The notes under the pieces: generated by a model | What the model saw: the letters and a program-made list of their open reading frames with translations, nothing else | Databases searched by the model: none | Told to the model about the DNA's origin: nothing | Assembly (NCBI GenBank): GCA_004376785.1 | Contig: SOIY01000310.1 | Span: 1 to 9,589 of the forward strand | DNA: 9,589 nt | DNA from: Candidatus Stahliibacteriota bacterium | Lineage (GTDB): Bacteria; Hydrothermota; Tepidihabitantia; SM23-42 | Direction: 5' to 3' | Shown: one piece after another, positions 1-7,683 of the stretch | Numbering within the stretch: position 1 is the stretch's first letter | Layout of the letters: the number at the start of each line of letters is the position of its first letter | Position numbers and translations under genes: made by a program

Positions 1-16
1 TCAATCCCGCTCATCT

Positions 17-27
17 ATGATGGACGT
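17..27. repeat. 11-base direct repeat, copy downstream of the MFS gene
   Basis: ATGATGGACGT, the same orientation as the copy at 1325-1335, so the two bracket the MFS gene. It lies 15 bases after the MFS stop codon. The 41 bases at the left edge show no terminator hairpin. Confidence 0.5.
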
Positions 28-41
28 GGATCTAAGAATTA

Positions 42-1292
42 CTACAGTTTCGCCTTAATATCGCCAGGAATTGATCGGTAGATGAGAAAGGCTGCAATGG
101 TAATGAATATGAGAAATATGCCAACACCTCGAATAATTGAGTATGGTGCAGCGAATTTCGAAATCATACCGAAGAACAAAGCAGAAATGACAACAGTTAA
201 ATTTATTACAAACTCTTTTGTAGCAAAAATACGGCCCCTGATACCTTTGAGAACGTCTTCCTGGAGAATCGTATCTTGAGCAATACCAATAAATGAGAAC
301 ATTACGCCGGCAATAAAGGAAATAATGTAAAGAAAAAGAGCGGTTGTAAAAACCGGCCCTGCCAAAAAGAAAAGAGCAAGTATTGTAATGCTGAAAATAA
401 TTGTTTTACCGCGATTTACGTTCTTGCCGAAAATACCCATGAGTATACCACCAACCAGCATACCAATACCGATGATACCACCGAACCACCCAACACCAGT
501 AGTGCCGAGTCCAAACGTCTGCTGAATTAAAAAGATTAAGACAGTGTAAGAAACTGTTGCAACAAAGGGCAGGATAAAGACTGAAAGCATTACAAATATC
601 ACTGCCCGGTCTTTTACGAGCAGTATTCCCAGTTCTTTTAGATCTTCTAAAAAACGCCTCAGTGATTTTTTGAGTTCTGTACTGAGCGAAAAATCAAATT
701 TCTTTGCCGGTTCGAATAATGTCTTGGCTCCCATACCGAGAACCAAAACACCTGCTATGAAATGTGTTGAGGCATTAATATAAAAACCTAATTGCCAGCC
801 AACCCAGCGGATAAGGTAACCACCGCCAACCATTCCTATAAAGGTAGCAATTCTTGCCAGGATAATGATAAGCGAATTTGCCTGTACCAGTTCATTGTAT
901 TCAACCAGTTCAGGGATAATGGCATTTTTCGAGGTATTGTTAAACATATCCAACGAGAAGAATACAACGACCAGAATCCATATCGGAACAATACTGCCTG
1001 TTAGCGCAACAAATATTGGCGTTAAAAAAATTAAAACTGATTGAATTAAGTGACACCGTAACATTATTCTCTGCTTGTTCCAGTGGTCAATAAAGACGCC
1101 GGCAAATGGTGAGAGGATAACAATTGGCAGAGACCAGGTAATAGCAAATTGACTAAATGCAGTAATGCGCCCGGAAAACATTACTCCGATGAGAGCAATG
1201 ATAACCATGTGGGTAAGACGGTCGCCTAACTGCGAAACCATGCTGGACAGACTCAAAAAAGTAATACCGCGTTTTTTCAGAAGATTAAACAC
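42..1292 (-). CDS. MFS exporter, MFS_3/EntS type
   Basis: 416 residues, GTG start, TAG stop. Full length for the major facilitator superfamily, with about 12 hydrophobic segments. The N-terminus (SMVSQLGDRLTHM, residues 17-29) matches the first helix of MFS_3 exporters. The loop between helices 2 and 3 carries motif A, G64-V-F-I-D69-H-W-N-K-Q-R75 region. The segment KNAIIPELVEYNELVQANSL (122-141) is the conserved helix 4/5 loop of this group, which includes enterobactin and macrolide exporters. It should sit in the inner membrane and export a small molecule by proton antiport; the substrate cannot be read from sequence. An in-frame TGA lies five codons upstream and no ATG is available before residue 18, so the GTG is likely, although no ribosome site is seen. 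A 69-base gap separates it from the propeller-barrel gene. It may be expressed on its own. Confidence 0.88.
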   Translation of the reverse strand: MFNLLKKRGITFLSLSSMVSQLGDRLTHMVIIALIGVMFSGRITAFSQFAITWSLPIVILSPFAGVFIDHWNKQRIMLRCHLIQSVLIFLTPIFVALTGSIVPIWILVVVFFSLDMFNNTSKNAIIPELVEYNELVQANSLIIILARIATFIGMVGGGYLIRWVGWQLGFYINASTHFIAGVLVLGMGAKTLFEPAKKFDFSLSTELKKSLRRFLEDLKELGILLVKDRAVIFVMLSVFILPFVATVSYTVLIFLIQQTFGLGTTGVGWFGGIIGIGMLVGGILMGIFGKNVNRGKTIIFSITILALFFLAGPVFTTALFLYIISFIAGVMFSFIGIAQDTILQEDVLKGIRGRIFATKEFVINLTVVISALFFGMISKFAAPYSIIRGVGIFLIFITIAAFLIYRSIPGDIKAKL

Positions 1293-1297
1293 AGCAG

Positions 1298-1325
1298 AGT
1301 TTATTCATTTCAGGCGGGAAGTCAA
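1298..1325 (-). promoter_or_regulatory. Candidate promoter of the MFS gene, possibly leaderless
   Basis: On the minus strand TTGACT (1320-1325) and TAAACT (1298-1303) are 16 bases apart, a sigma-70-like layout. The -10 box ends five bases before the GTG, so transcription would begin at or next to the start codon, in line with the missing ribosome site. The rest of the 69-base gap shows no hairpin terminator. Confidence 0.3.
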
Positions 1326-1335
1326 TGATGGACGT
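1325..1335. repeat. 11-base direct repeat, copy upstream of the MFS gene
   Basis: ATGATGGACGT on the plus strand, identical to the copy at 17-27. With one mismatch the match extends to TC-N-ATGATGGACGT. It lies in the short gap upstream of the MFS start and touches the candidate -35 box. Confidence 0.5.
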
Positions 1336-1361
1336 ACAAACCCATACCCAATAACCATTTT

Positions 1362-4300
1362 TTAGAATTGGCCGGTTATTTTTGCTGATACAATATGGGT
1401 GGCTAAACCATCTAGTATAAATGTCGATTCATAATCAAATTGAAGGTATAGACATCTAATCAAGTTCAGGTTTAATCCGGCACCAGGCATGATTGAATAA
1501 TCAATTTCGTTCAAGGAATTTTTCTTCCTGGCGCCACCCAGGTTTAATATGATAAATGATTTTGAATCGAATCTTACGAGGGTTTCAAGAGTGATTCTCA
1601 TTTCTGAGTCATTAATAGATGTTGAGGTATAGTCATATTGATTTAACCGGTAGTTTGTCGTGAGTTTTGTGCGCAGTAGAGCTGTCCAGGGTTTACTCCA
1701 TTCGAAATAGACATTCTGAACAGTGTAAAGCGGATATGTTTCAGTAGTTCTATGTTCCCATGAAGTGATAAAAAATCCTAAATTACCTGGTTCGTATTCA
1801 ATCCGTATTTCATCCTTTAATATTGGTTTCAGATCCGGCATTTCATAATATGCAATACCAATTTTGTTTAAAGAATGTTTGCCCCATATGAGAATATTGG
1901 AAAAAGGTGTGAATTGCACTGTTATGTAATAGTTATCCATATTGTTAATACTCGAGAGAGTGCCGTTGTCCAATGGATTGAAGATTACATATGGTTTTTT
2001 ATAGGTTGCCGGGAGGTTTCTAATATACTCTTCAAAATTATTTCCCATCCCAAGTGAGAAATTGATGAGGGACAGACGTGAATACCAACGGCCTGGTGCA
2101 ATGTTCAGATTGTTATAAAAATAGTTTTGTAGTGTGATATCTTGTAGTATATCCAGGTAGAAGCTGGTGGCTTTTAGGTTATAATTTCCAGTATAATAAA
2201 TGCCAGGTATGACGTCTATGTTCAGTGTGCTACGGATCTCTTGTTCATTTTTTTGTTTGAGATCATTATCATAGGAGTTATTATTGCGGAAATAGATGTT
2301 ACCTTGCAAGGGAAATGATAGAGAAAAATTGGCGTTAATAACATATTCTATTATCCTGCTCTTATTGTTCTCTGAATATTTTACGTTTATATTACGGACA
2401 ATTGAATTGAGTTTTATAGACGATTTTAAGATTTGGAAATTATATTTTGCACTGACTCGAATTCTTTTCTTTTCATAATCTGGAAGATCGTCTTTGCCCA
2501 GAAAAATGTAACCATTAATAAATCCTTGATTCAGATAATTAATCTTACCCTGAGAGTATTGTGCAATTTTTTGTTCGTTAAGAGAATCGATCTGATATTC
2601 TCTTTTAAATTGACAATCCAATCTCACGTAGGAAAACGGTTCAATACTTGCAGAAGCAGTGGCGCCATGCTGTAATTTGCCGTACTTTTTCTCATTTGCA
2701 CCAAAGGATTCAAAATCATCAGAAAAACCGCAATATTCAGTGTTAATACTGAGAATCTTGTAATTGGCAATAAGTGAATAGTTATGCGCCCATGCCTTTT
2801 GATCACTTATTGCTGCTTGAGGAATGAATTTAATGCTTTTTTCATTGCTTGAACCGGCTTGCATTTTCGCAGAGACATGGGCAATCTTTTCCTCGTCAAC
2901 CACTGAAAAACCAGGGGCAATATTGATATGTTCTCCAATGCTGATATTCGGTTGAGCTGAATAAAACATATCCTCCCTGTCTCTTTCAACAGATGAATAT
3001 TGCACTTCAATTTCACTGAAATCAGAAATTATATCTTCATTCAGAAAGAGAAGAATTCCTGAAGTGTAGTCGACAATATAATCAGGTCCTCTTGTCATTA
3101 ATTCTCCATCCACATACACTTTTTCGCTCATTTTACGAATTGGTTTAAAAAAGAGGTAATAGAATACTGATTGAGAAGCGAACTGAATATCCATAGTGAA
3201 AATATGAAGCGTGTCATCATAGACCTGGTCAGGAAATGGTCTTGCCTGGGGAAAGGATAAAAACCCCAAATCGTGATTAACAAATTCTGCATCCACCTGA
3301 CTGTCGCCATTATTATCAAGGCCAAAGTCATTCAATGAATAGATTTGTCCGAGTGTATCAGTTATTACCAAAGATAATGAGTTGGGAATAATGTCAGGAC
3401 CAATGAAATATATATTCTCAAGTACATTGCCTGTAATTAAATCAGATTGGATAACAATTTCTTCACCATTTATTAACAAGACAATGATATCAGAATCATT
3501 TCTCTGATTTAAAAAATGGATAATGACTTTGGTATAATCAATGTAATAATCTATACCATTTATCAAAGGATCAAAATCACCGGTAATGCCTGCTACGGTA
3601 AAATCGATTCTCGTATCGAATGTATTGGTTGCAGAATTTTGATCATCCAGGAAAATTGTATCTGTTCCTTTTGTTATCATTTGTGGTACTGAATAGATGT
3701 AGTAAAAAATATTTTTACTGTAACTAATATCAAAGAGTGAAATTTCTTTTTCAATTGATTTTCCCGTGAAGAAATCATTTCTTAATGTTGATTTTAACTG
3801 ACCTCCCTGCAACTCCATACTGTGTGCTTTATATCTTAATTTGGCATTGCTGCCAAAAGTGGAAAATTGGGGAATTAAATCAAACTCATAATATTCTGAT
3901 TCTAAGAATCCTGCATTACATCTGTATAAAAAATCATTGGTCAAACCCCGGTAACCAAATCCGTACATTATCTGGTCTTTATCTGTATCATCATAATACA
4001 TGGATAATAGTCTATTGCTGCTGTGTTGACCAATAAGCTTCAGATTGATATTTTCATAATCGCTTCTTGTTGTAATGGAGTCTGATATTGTACGCGATTC
4101 TGAATAGTATGCCCTGCCTTGCAGCTTTATATCAACGTCCTTCACGAATCTGGCATGACCGCCTGCTTCATCAATGTAGAAGATTTTTTTTCTTTTCTTT
4201 CCCGGTGGTTTTAGCTCTTCTATTTGCCAGATGTTTGTATCTTTGTTTAAGTATTCAATACTGTTCTGGTTTATAACGAAAATATATTTAGTTTCCTGAT

Positions 4301-5201
4301 AAGCACTGATAAGAGAATCAGTTTCCAGCCCAGCACTACGATTATAAAATTTTCTGCTTCTTTCAATGTAATTATATATAAGCAAACCATTATCTGTGGC
4401 AAACAGGATTTCTCGCCCACTTATATAGATTCCATTTACGTTTTGTAGCCCCTCAATATCCCTGAAAAGAACCCAGTTGTCTGCTTCTGGTTTATAAAGG
4501 TAAACTTTTCCCTTGCTCGCTATAAAAAGTGAGTCTCCCATATTGGAATAGCTATTAATTTCCAAACTATTATGTGTTGACCAGTACTCAGAAATCTTTC
4601 TATAAGCCACAAATTGGTTTTGTGAAAGAAACCAGATTATCTTTGGTGTATTAATAATATAAGAAAAGGGATATTTAGGAGCAGCAGGGACTTGTTCGAT
4701 CTTTTCGAACTCACGGTTATATCTCAATACTCCAGAGTCTGTAGCAAGCCAAATGTAATTTTTTTCAGAGAACATATGATTGATTTTTATGGCGGCGATA
4801 TCCTCCCATGTTTCCACATATTTGTCAAAGCGTTTTAATCCAAAATCACCACCCACCCAGACATATTCATCATCGAATACCAGTCCTTGTATTATGCCTG
4901 GCAGATCATATGTTTGCCAGTCATTTATTCTGACATCTGCTGAGGCAAGACCATTGGGTGTGGCAACCCAGAGTATGCCTTCATCAAGACCAATGATATC
5001 TATTTTGTTATCTGGCAAACCATTTGCCTGGGTTATTCGACTCCAGTTCTCTGAATTACGGTCGAATGTATAAATACCATAATGCGTTGATATAAAAATG
5101 AATTCCGAGGCATAGATATCTGAAATGCCATCGAAAATTATAGGTTGTTCATTTATCTGCTTTTGTGCGATATTAATAAGAAATAATAAAAGCGGTATCA
5201 A
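1362..5201 (-). CDS. Large exported propeller-barrel outer-membrane protein
   Basis: 1279 residues, TAA stop. The TTG start directly follows, in the same frame, the stop of the polyferredoxin gene; no other start exists before Met143. Residues 1-13 are a short hydrophobic signal lacking a basic head. Residues about 30-330 are seven or eight beta-propeller blades of the regulator-propeller kind, each with a pattern like IWVATPNGLASADVRINDW (W54, W78, W95, W115, W132, W151 mark early blades). The first blade, with its TQANGLPDNKID turn, recalls PorZ. Residues about 350-1279 are almost all alternating beta strands with Tyr/Phe-rich segments and end in GQF, the C-terminal Phe typical of outer-membrane barrels. 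Two copies of a motif G-x-DY-x-[IV]DYT ending FLN occur at 548-565 and 704-721, as seen in SprA-like proteins. A DNNGDSQVD loop at 629-637 may bind calcium. Likely a surface-facing outer-membrane protein; function unknown. It could be a translocon, a sensor or an adhesin. Confidence 0.82.
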   Translation of the reverse strand: MIPLLLFLINIAQKQINEQPIIFDGISDIYASEFIFISTHYGIYTFDRNSENWSRITQANGLPDNKIDIIGLDEGILWVATPNGLASADVRINDWQTYDLPGIIQGLVFDDEYVWVGGDFGLKRFDKYVETWEDIAAIKINHMFSEKNYIWLATDSGVLRYNREFEKIEQVPAAPKYPFSYIINTPKIIWFLSQNQFVAYRKISEYWSTHNSLEINSYSNMGDSLFIASKGKVYLYKPEADNWVLFRDIEGLQNVNGIYISGREILFATDNGLLIYNYIERSRKFYNRSAGLETDSLISAYQETKYIFVINQNSIEYLNKDTNIWQIEELKPPGKKRKKIFYIDEAGGHARFVKDVDIKLQGRAYYSESRTISDSITTRSDYENINLKLIGQHSSNRLLSMYYDDTDKDQIMYGFGYRGLTNDFLYRCNAGFLESEYYEFDLIPQFSTFGSNAKLRYKAHSMELQGGQLKSTLRNDFFTGKSIEKEISLFDISYSKNIFYYIYSVPQMITKGTDTIFLDDQNSATNTFDTRIDFTVAGITGDFDPLINGIDYYIDYTKVIIHFLNQRNDSDIIVLLINGEEIVIQSDLITGNVLENIYFIGPDIIPNSLSLVITDTLGQIYSLNDFGLDNNGDSQVDAEFVNHDLGFLSFPQARPFPDQVYDDTLHIFTMDIQFASQSVFYYLFFKPIRKMSEKVYVDGELMTRGPDYIVDYTSGILLFLNEDIISDFSEIEVQYSSVERDREDMFYSAQPNISIGEHINIAPGFSVVDEEKIAHVSAKMQAGSSNEKSIKFIPQAAISDQKAWAHNYSLIANYKILSINTEYCGFSDDFESFGANEKKYGKLQHGATASASIEPFSYVRLDCQFKREYQIDSLNEQKIAQYSQGKINYLNQGFINGYIFLGKDDLPDYEKKRIRVSAKYNFQILKSSIKLNSIVRNINVKYSENNKSRIIEYVINANFSLSFPLQGNIYFRNNNSYDNDLKQKNEQEIRSTLNIDVIPGIYYTGNYNLKATSFYLDILQDITLQNYFYNNLNIAPGRWYSRLSLINFSLGMGNNFEEYIRNLPATYKKPYVIFNPLDNGTLSSINNMDNYYITVQFTPFSNILIWGKHSLNKIGIAYYEMPDLKPILKDEIRIEYEPGNLGFFITSWEHRTTETYPLYTVQNVYFEWSKPWTALLRTKLTTNYRLNQYDYTSTSINDSEMRITLETLVRFDSKSFIILNLGGARKKNSLNEIDYSIMPGAGLNLNLIRCLYLQFDYESTFILDGLATHIVSAKITGQF
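3039..3092 (-). repeat. SprA-like DY-x-VDYT motif, copy 2 (coding)
   Basis: Encodes residues 704-721, RGPDYIVDYTSGILLFLN, preceded by KVYVDGELMT and followed by an IEVQYSS strand. It lies 156 residues after copy 1 and is the closer of the two to the form seen in SprA-like proteins. Confidence 0.7.
3507..3560 (-). repeat. SprA-like DY-x-IDYT motif, copy 1 (coding)
   Basis: Encodes residues 548-565 of the propeller-barrel protein, NGIDYYIDYTKVIIHFLN. Ten of 18 residues are identical to copy 2 at 3039-3092 in an ungapped alignment, including G, DY, DYT and FLN. Confidence 0.7.
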
Positions 5202-6716
5202 TTACTCTTCTATTATAAATCCTGAAGGTATATCTTCTAATTTTTCTTCACTTTCACGAAGTCTGGTTTTCTCATCTGTTATATAAGAACCTTTTGTTAT
5301 TCTCTCTTCGCCGATTGAGAATACTTGAATTGCTGCCTGACCCTCAATTGGACAGCGCGATTCACAAAGCCCACAACCCGTGCAGATCCGCTCGTCAACA
5401 AAGGGCCTGAGAAGTGTAGTCTCGCGAATTGTTTCATTGAGTGAACTTATCGCATTGTAAGGACATATCTCATCACATATAAGACAAACCTTGTCCTGTT
5501 CCCAGGCAATGCATCTTGAACGGTCAATAACCGCAGTGCCTATTTTTGCATAAGATTTTTCCTCGAGCGATAATTTTCTTATTGCTGATGTAGGGCATAT
5601 CTGACCACACTTATTACAATTCTTTTCACAGCCGCCAATCCTTGAAACGAGCTTTGGCGTCCATAAACCGTTAATACCTGCTTCCAGTATACAGGGCTGA
5701 AGCCCGTTTGTCGGACAGACCTTCATGCACATACCGCAGTGAATGCAGACATTTAAAAAATCTTTCTCAGGGATTGAACCGGGTGGTCTGATGAGCAGTC
5801 CTTCAAGTTTTGTATGGATCAGGCTTTTTGCAAGAGGAACTGCAACAAGGCTCGCGCCAAGTGTAGTAATGAATTGTCTTTTCTTTATATCAAAAGGAAC
5901 AATTAATAAATTTATTCTGTACTTAATTGCAGTCTGGGGACATTCATATTGACAGCGGAGACAATTAATACACTCGGCTGAATCGATTTTTTGTGTTTCA
6001 GAATCTATTGCTTTTGTAGGACAGATATCTTCACAGATTTTACATTTTGTGCAACTTTCAAAAAATGTGAATTTGAATACTGCGAATTTAGACAAAAAAG
6101 CAAGCAAACCGCCCATGGGGCACAGATTACGACACCAGAATCTCGGAGCGATAAAACCTAAACCAAGAATTGTCAAGAAAAAGATGAGGGCGATAAATGT
6201 TTCTATGAATACTGCATTTGGAATAAGTGCAAACAGACCGGCGAAATAACTGAGAACCGGATATAACAACAGGGTTAGTGAACGCTCAAATATGACAAGA
6301 GGGTCAAAAAAGTGGACAAAAGAACTGCCAAGAAAGGCTGAGATTATAAGGAATAAAAGGATTAAATATTTTCCATTTTTAAATGAAGGAATTTTGATAA
6401 CAGGGGGGGAGTGAGATATAATCGAATCAAAAATGTCAATTATTGTTCCAAGAGGACAGATAAAACCGCAGAAAAATCTGCCAAAAACAAATGTGCCAAT
6501 AATCAAAAAAATTGATAACAGAGCAGCTGTAATAACTGCCCGGTATGCAATACTTGTAATAATAAGAATTAATGGATCGAATCGGAAAAAAAGATTTTGA
6601 AGCCTGGCTGGAATACCATATCTTGTTTGGGTAAAAAAGAAGATGAACAGTACAAGAAAGAAAATTTGTATTAACCATCTAAGGGTGTGATGGTTTGTTA
6701 TTTTTTTTGCAGCCAC
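5202..6716 (-). CDS. Membrane-bound polyferredoxin, NapH-NapG-like fusion
   Basis: 504 residues. The GTG start is forced: an in-frame TAA directly precedes it and the first internal Met is at residue 201. No ribosome site is visible. Residues 1-215 are the NapH/CcoG-like membrane part: about five hydrophobic segments and two paired motifs, GRFFCGFICPLG (C83, C87) and RFWCRNLCPMG (C195, C199). A two-cluster ferredoxin follows (C222/225/228/232 and C249/252/255/259). Residues 278-298 (KKRQFITTLGASLVAVPLAK) look like a decayed Tat signal or anchor. Then comes a NapG-like half starting RPPGSIPEKDFL, with four more motifs: C324/327/330/334, C363/367/370/374, C402/411/414/418 and C445/448/451/455. 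NapG and NapH normally are separate proteins taking electrons from quinol to periplasmic partners. Here no nitrate reductase is present, so a role in giving electrons to (or taking them from) the exported DUF362 proteins is inferred from position. The C-terminal tail is acidic. Confidence 0.88.
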   Translation of the reverse strand: MAAKKITNHHTLRWLIQIFFLVLFIFFFTQTRYGIPARLQNLFFRFDPLILIITSIAYRAVITAALLSIFLIIGTFVFGRFFCGFICPLGTIIDIFDSIISHSPPVIKIPSFKNGKYLILLFLIISAFLGSSFVHFFDPLVIFERSLTLLLYPVLSYFAGLFALIPNAVFIETFIALIFFLTILGLGFIAPRFWCRNLCPMGGLLAFLSKFAVFKFTFFESCTKCKICEDICPTKAIDSETQKIDSAECINCLRCQYECPQTAIKYRINLLIVPFDIKKRQFITTLGASLVAVPLAKSLIHTKLEGLLIRPPGSIPEKDFLNVCIHCGMCMKVCPTNGLQPCILEAGINGLWTPKLVSRIGGCEKNCNKCGQICPTSAIRKLSLEEKSYAKIGTAVIDRSRCIAWEQDKVCLICDEICPYNAISSLNETIRETTLLRPFVDERICTGCGLCESRCPIEGQAAIQVFSIGEERITKGSYITDEKTRLRESEEKLEDIPSGFIIEE

Positions 6717-6751
6717 TTATTTGCTGTGGTTAATCGAAAATCAGGAAGCCC

Positions 6752-7675
6752 TCAGGCTTTGACTTGCTTTATCGTCATTTTATCAGTATTAATTTCACCA
6801 AGTCCTAATTCTGATGCTGCAGCAATATATTTTACATTTTTACCTATAAACGATTTTTTATACCACTGGGTAATACCAACACCATAAGAATCAACTGCAA
6901 CCGGATCAGCGCCAACAATAACCGTATTTAATATAACTGTTTTTCCTGGTCCGCCTGGCCCACCGCTGGTAAGTGCCCTTGTGGCATCAATAATGGTAAG
7001 GTCGGGTTTTATGACTGTAGCCAGTTCTGCAATTGCTCTGTGCAGATTCACCTGATGTAAATGACCCCTGTCCCAGATTAGCCCCATGAGATTTTTTATG
7101 CCCAAACTCACACCTGTAGCTGAATGAGATTTAGCAGTAGGAAGGTTAATGAGTTTATCAGCTGACTGAATTGCCTTTGCAATCTTGATAGACTTTAGCT
7201 CTTTGCCCTGGGGAATTTCGATTTCAGTAAATTGCCTTTCTTTTGTGAGGGTCAAGAGGCTCACTTTCTTTTTATCGATGAGTGCTTCTTCGATTTTGCT
7301 TTTTTCGACGCAGAGCTCTGGGTTCTGTATAGTATGATCAAGGATAATAACCTTTGATGCGCCGGCATCTAAACAGAGCTCAACTACCTGTTTTGTGATT
7401 TCTGGAGTTGTTGTTGCCCCGCGATCAACATTTGCTGCAAACGATATATTCGGTTTTATACAGACTTTGTCGCCTTGCTTTATGAATTTGTCGATTCCAC
7501 CTATTGCATCAAGAGCAGCCTTTACAAGCTTGTCTTTTTCACCGCGTGCAACACCTATTACAGGACCAGTGATTTCCTTCGTTTCATTACTGGAAAGGAA
7601 TCTGGGTAGCAGGGTGACCCCTACAGCAGCACCTGCACTGATTTTAAAGAATTCTCTACGTGTTATATTCTTCAT
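6752..7675 (-). CDS. DUF362 protein with Tat signal, short paralogue
   Basis: 307 residues from the ATG at 7675, TGA stop. A GTG at 7687 would add four residues and give a 4-base overlap with the upstream gene, but it has no ribosome site. The ATG has GGAG 11 bases upstream and puts the Tat motif right at the N-terminus (TRREFFKISAG, R6-R7), so I prefer it. DUF362 blocks, numbered from this ATG: VCIKPN at 71-76, TTPEITKQVVELCLDAGASK at about 89-108, K182-x-H184 leading into VSLGIKN (K194, N195) and G198, IID ending at D230, GPGG at 239-242, and D257-PVAV-D262. There is no ferredoxin domain inside the protein, although many DUF362 proteins carry one; the gene just downstream is a polyferredoxin, which may supply it in trans. 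There is no sorting domain, so it should stay in the periplasm. The reaction is unknown. Confidence 0.9.
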   Translation of the reverse strand: MKNITRREFFKISAGAAVGVTLLPRFLSSNETKEITGPVIGVARGEKDKLVKAALDAIGGIDKFIKQGDKVCIKPNISFAANVDRGATTTPEITKQVVELCLDAGASKVIILDHTIQNPELCVEKSKIEEALIDKKKVSLLTLTKERQFTEIEIPQGKELKSIKIAKAIQSADKLINLPTAKSHSATGVSLGIKNLMGLIWDRGHLHQVNLHRAIAELATVIKPDLTIIDATRALTSGGPGGPGKTVILNTVIVGADPVAVDSYGVGITQWYKKSFIGKNVKYIAAASELGLGEINTDKMTIKQVKA

Positions 7676-7683
7676 ACTTTTGT

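Noticed and set aside
1293..1361. Terminator between the propeller-barrel and MFS genes
   Set aside because: No GC-rich stem followed by a T run is found on the minus strand; the T run at 1358-1363 (plus strand) reads as A on the transcript.
4189..4206. Lysine-arginine stretch KKRKK in the propeller-barrel protein, as a slippage site or nuclear-type signal
   Set aside because: The reading frame continues normally on both sides, and a basic linker between propeller and barrel explains it.
1362..5201. Calling the large protein SprA itself
   Set aside because: SprA is roughly twice as long and has no N-terminal propeller; only the short DY-x-IDYT motifs and barrel style are shared.
6701..6710. 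A8 run just after the GTG start of the polyferredoxin gene, as a frameshift signal
   Set aside because: The frame is intact through to a family-typical protein, and no slippery site with downstream structure is visible.
5202..6716. Calling the polyferredoxin a true nitrate-reductase NapH or NapG
   Set aside because: No napA, napB, napC or napD lies nearby, and the fused form with DUF362 neighbours suggests another electron partner.
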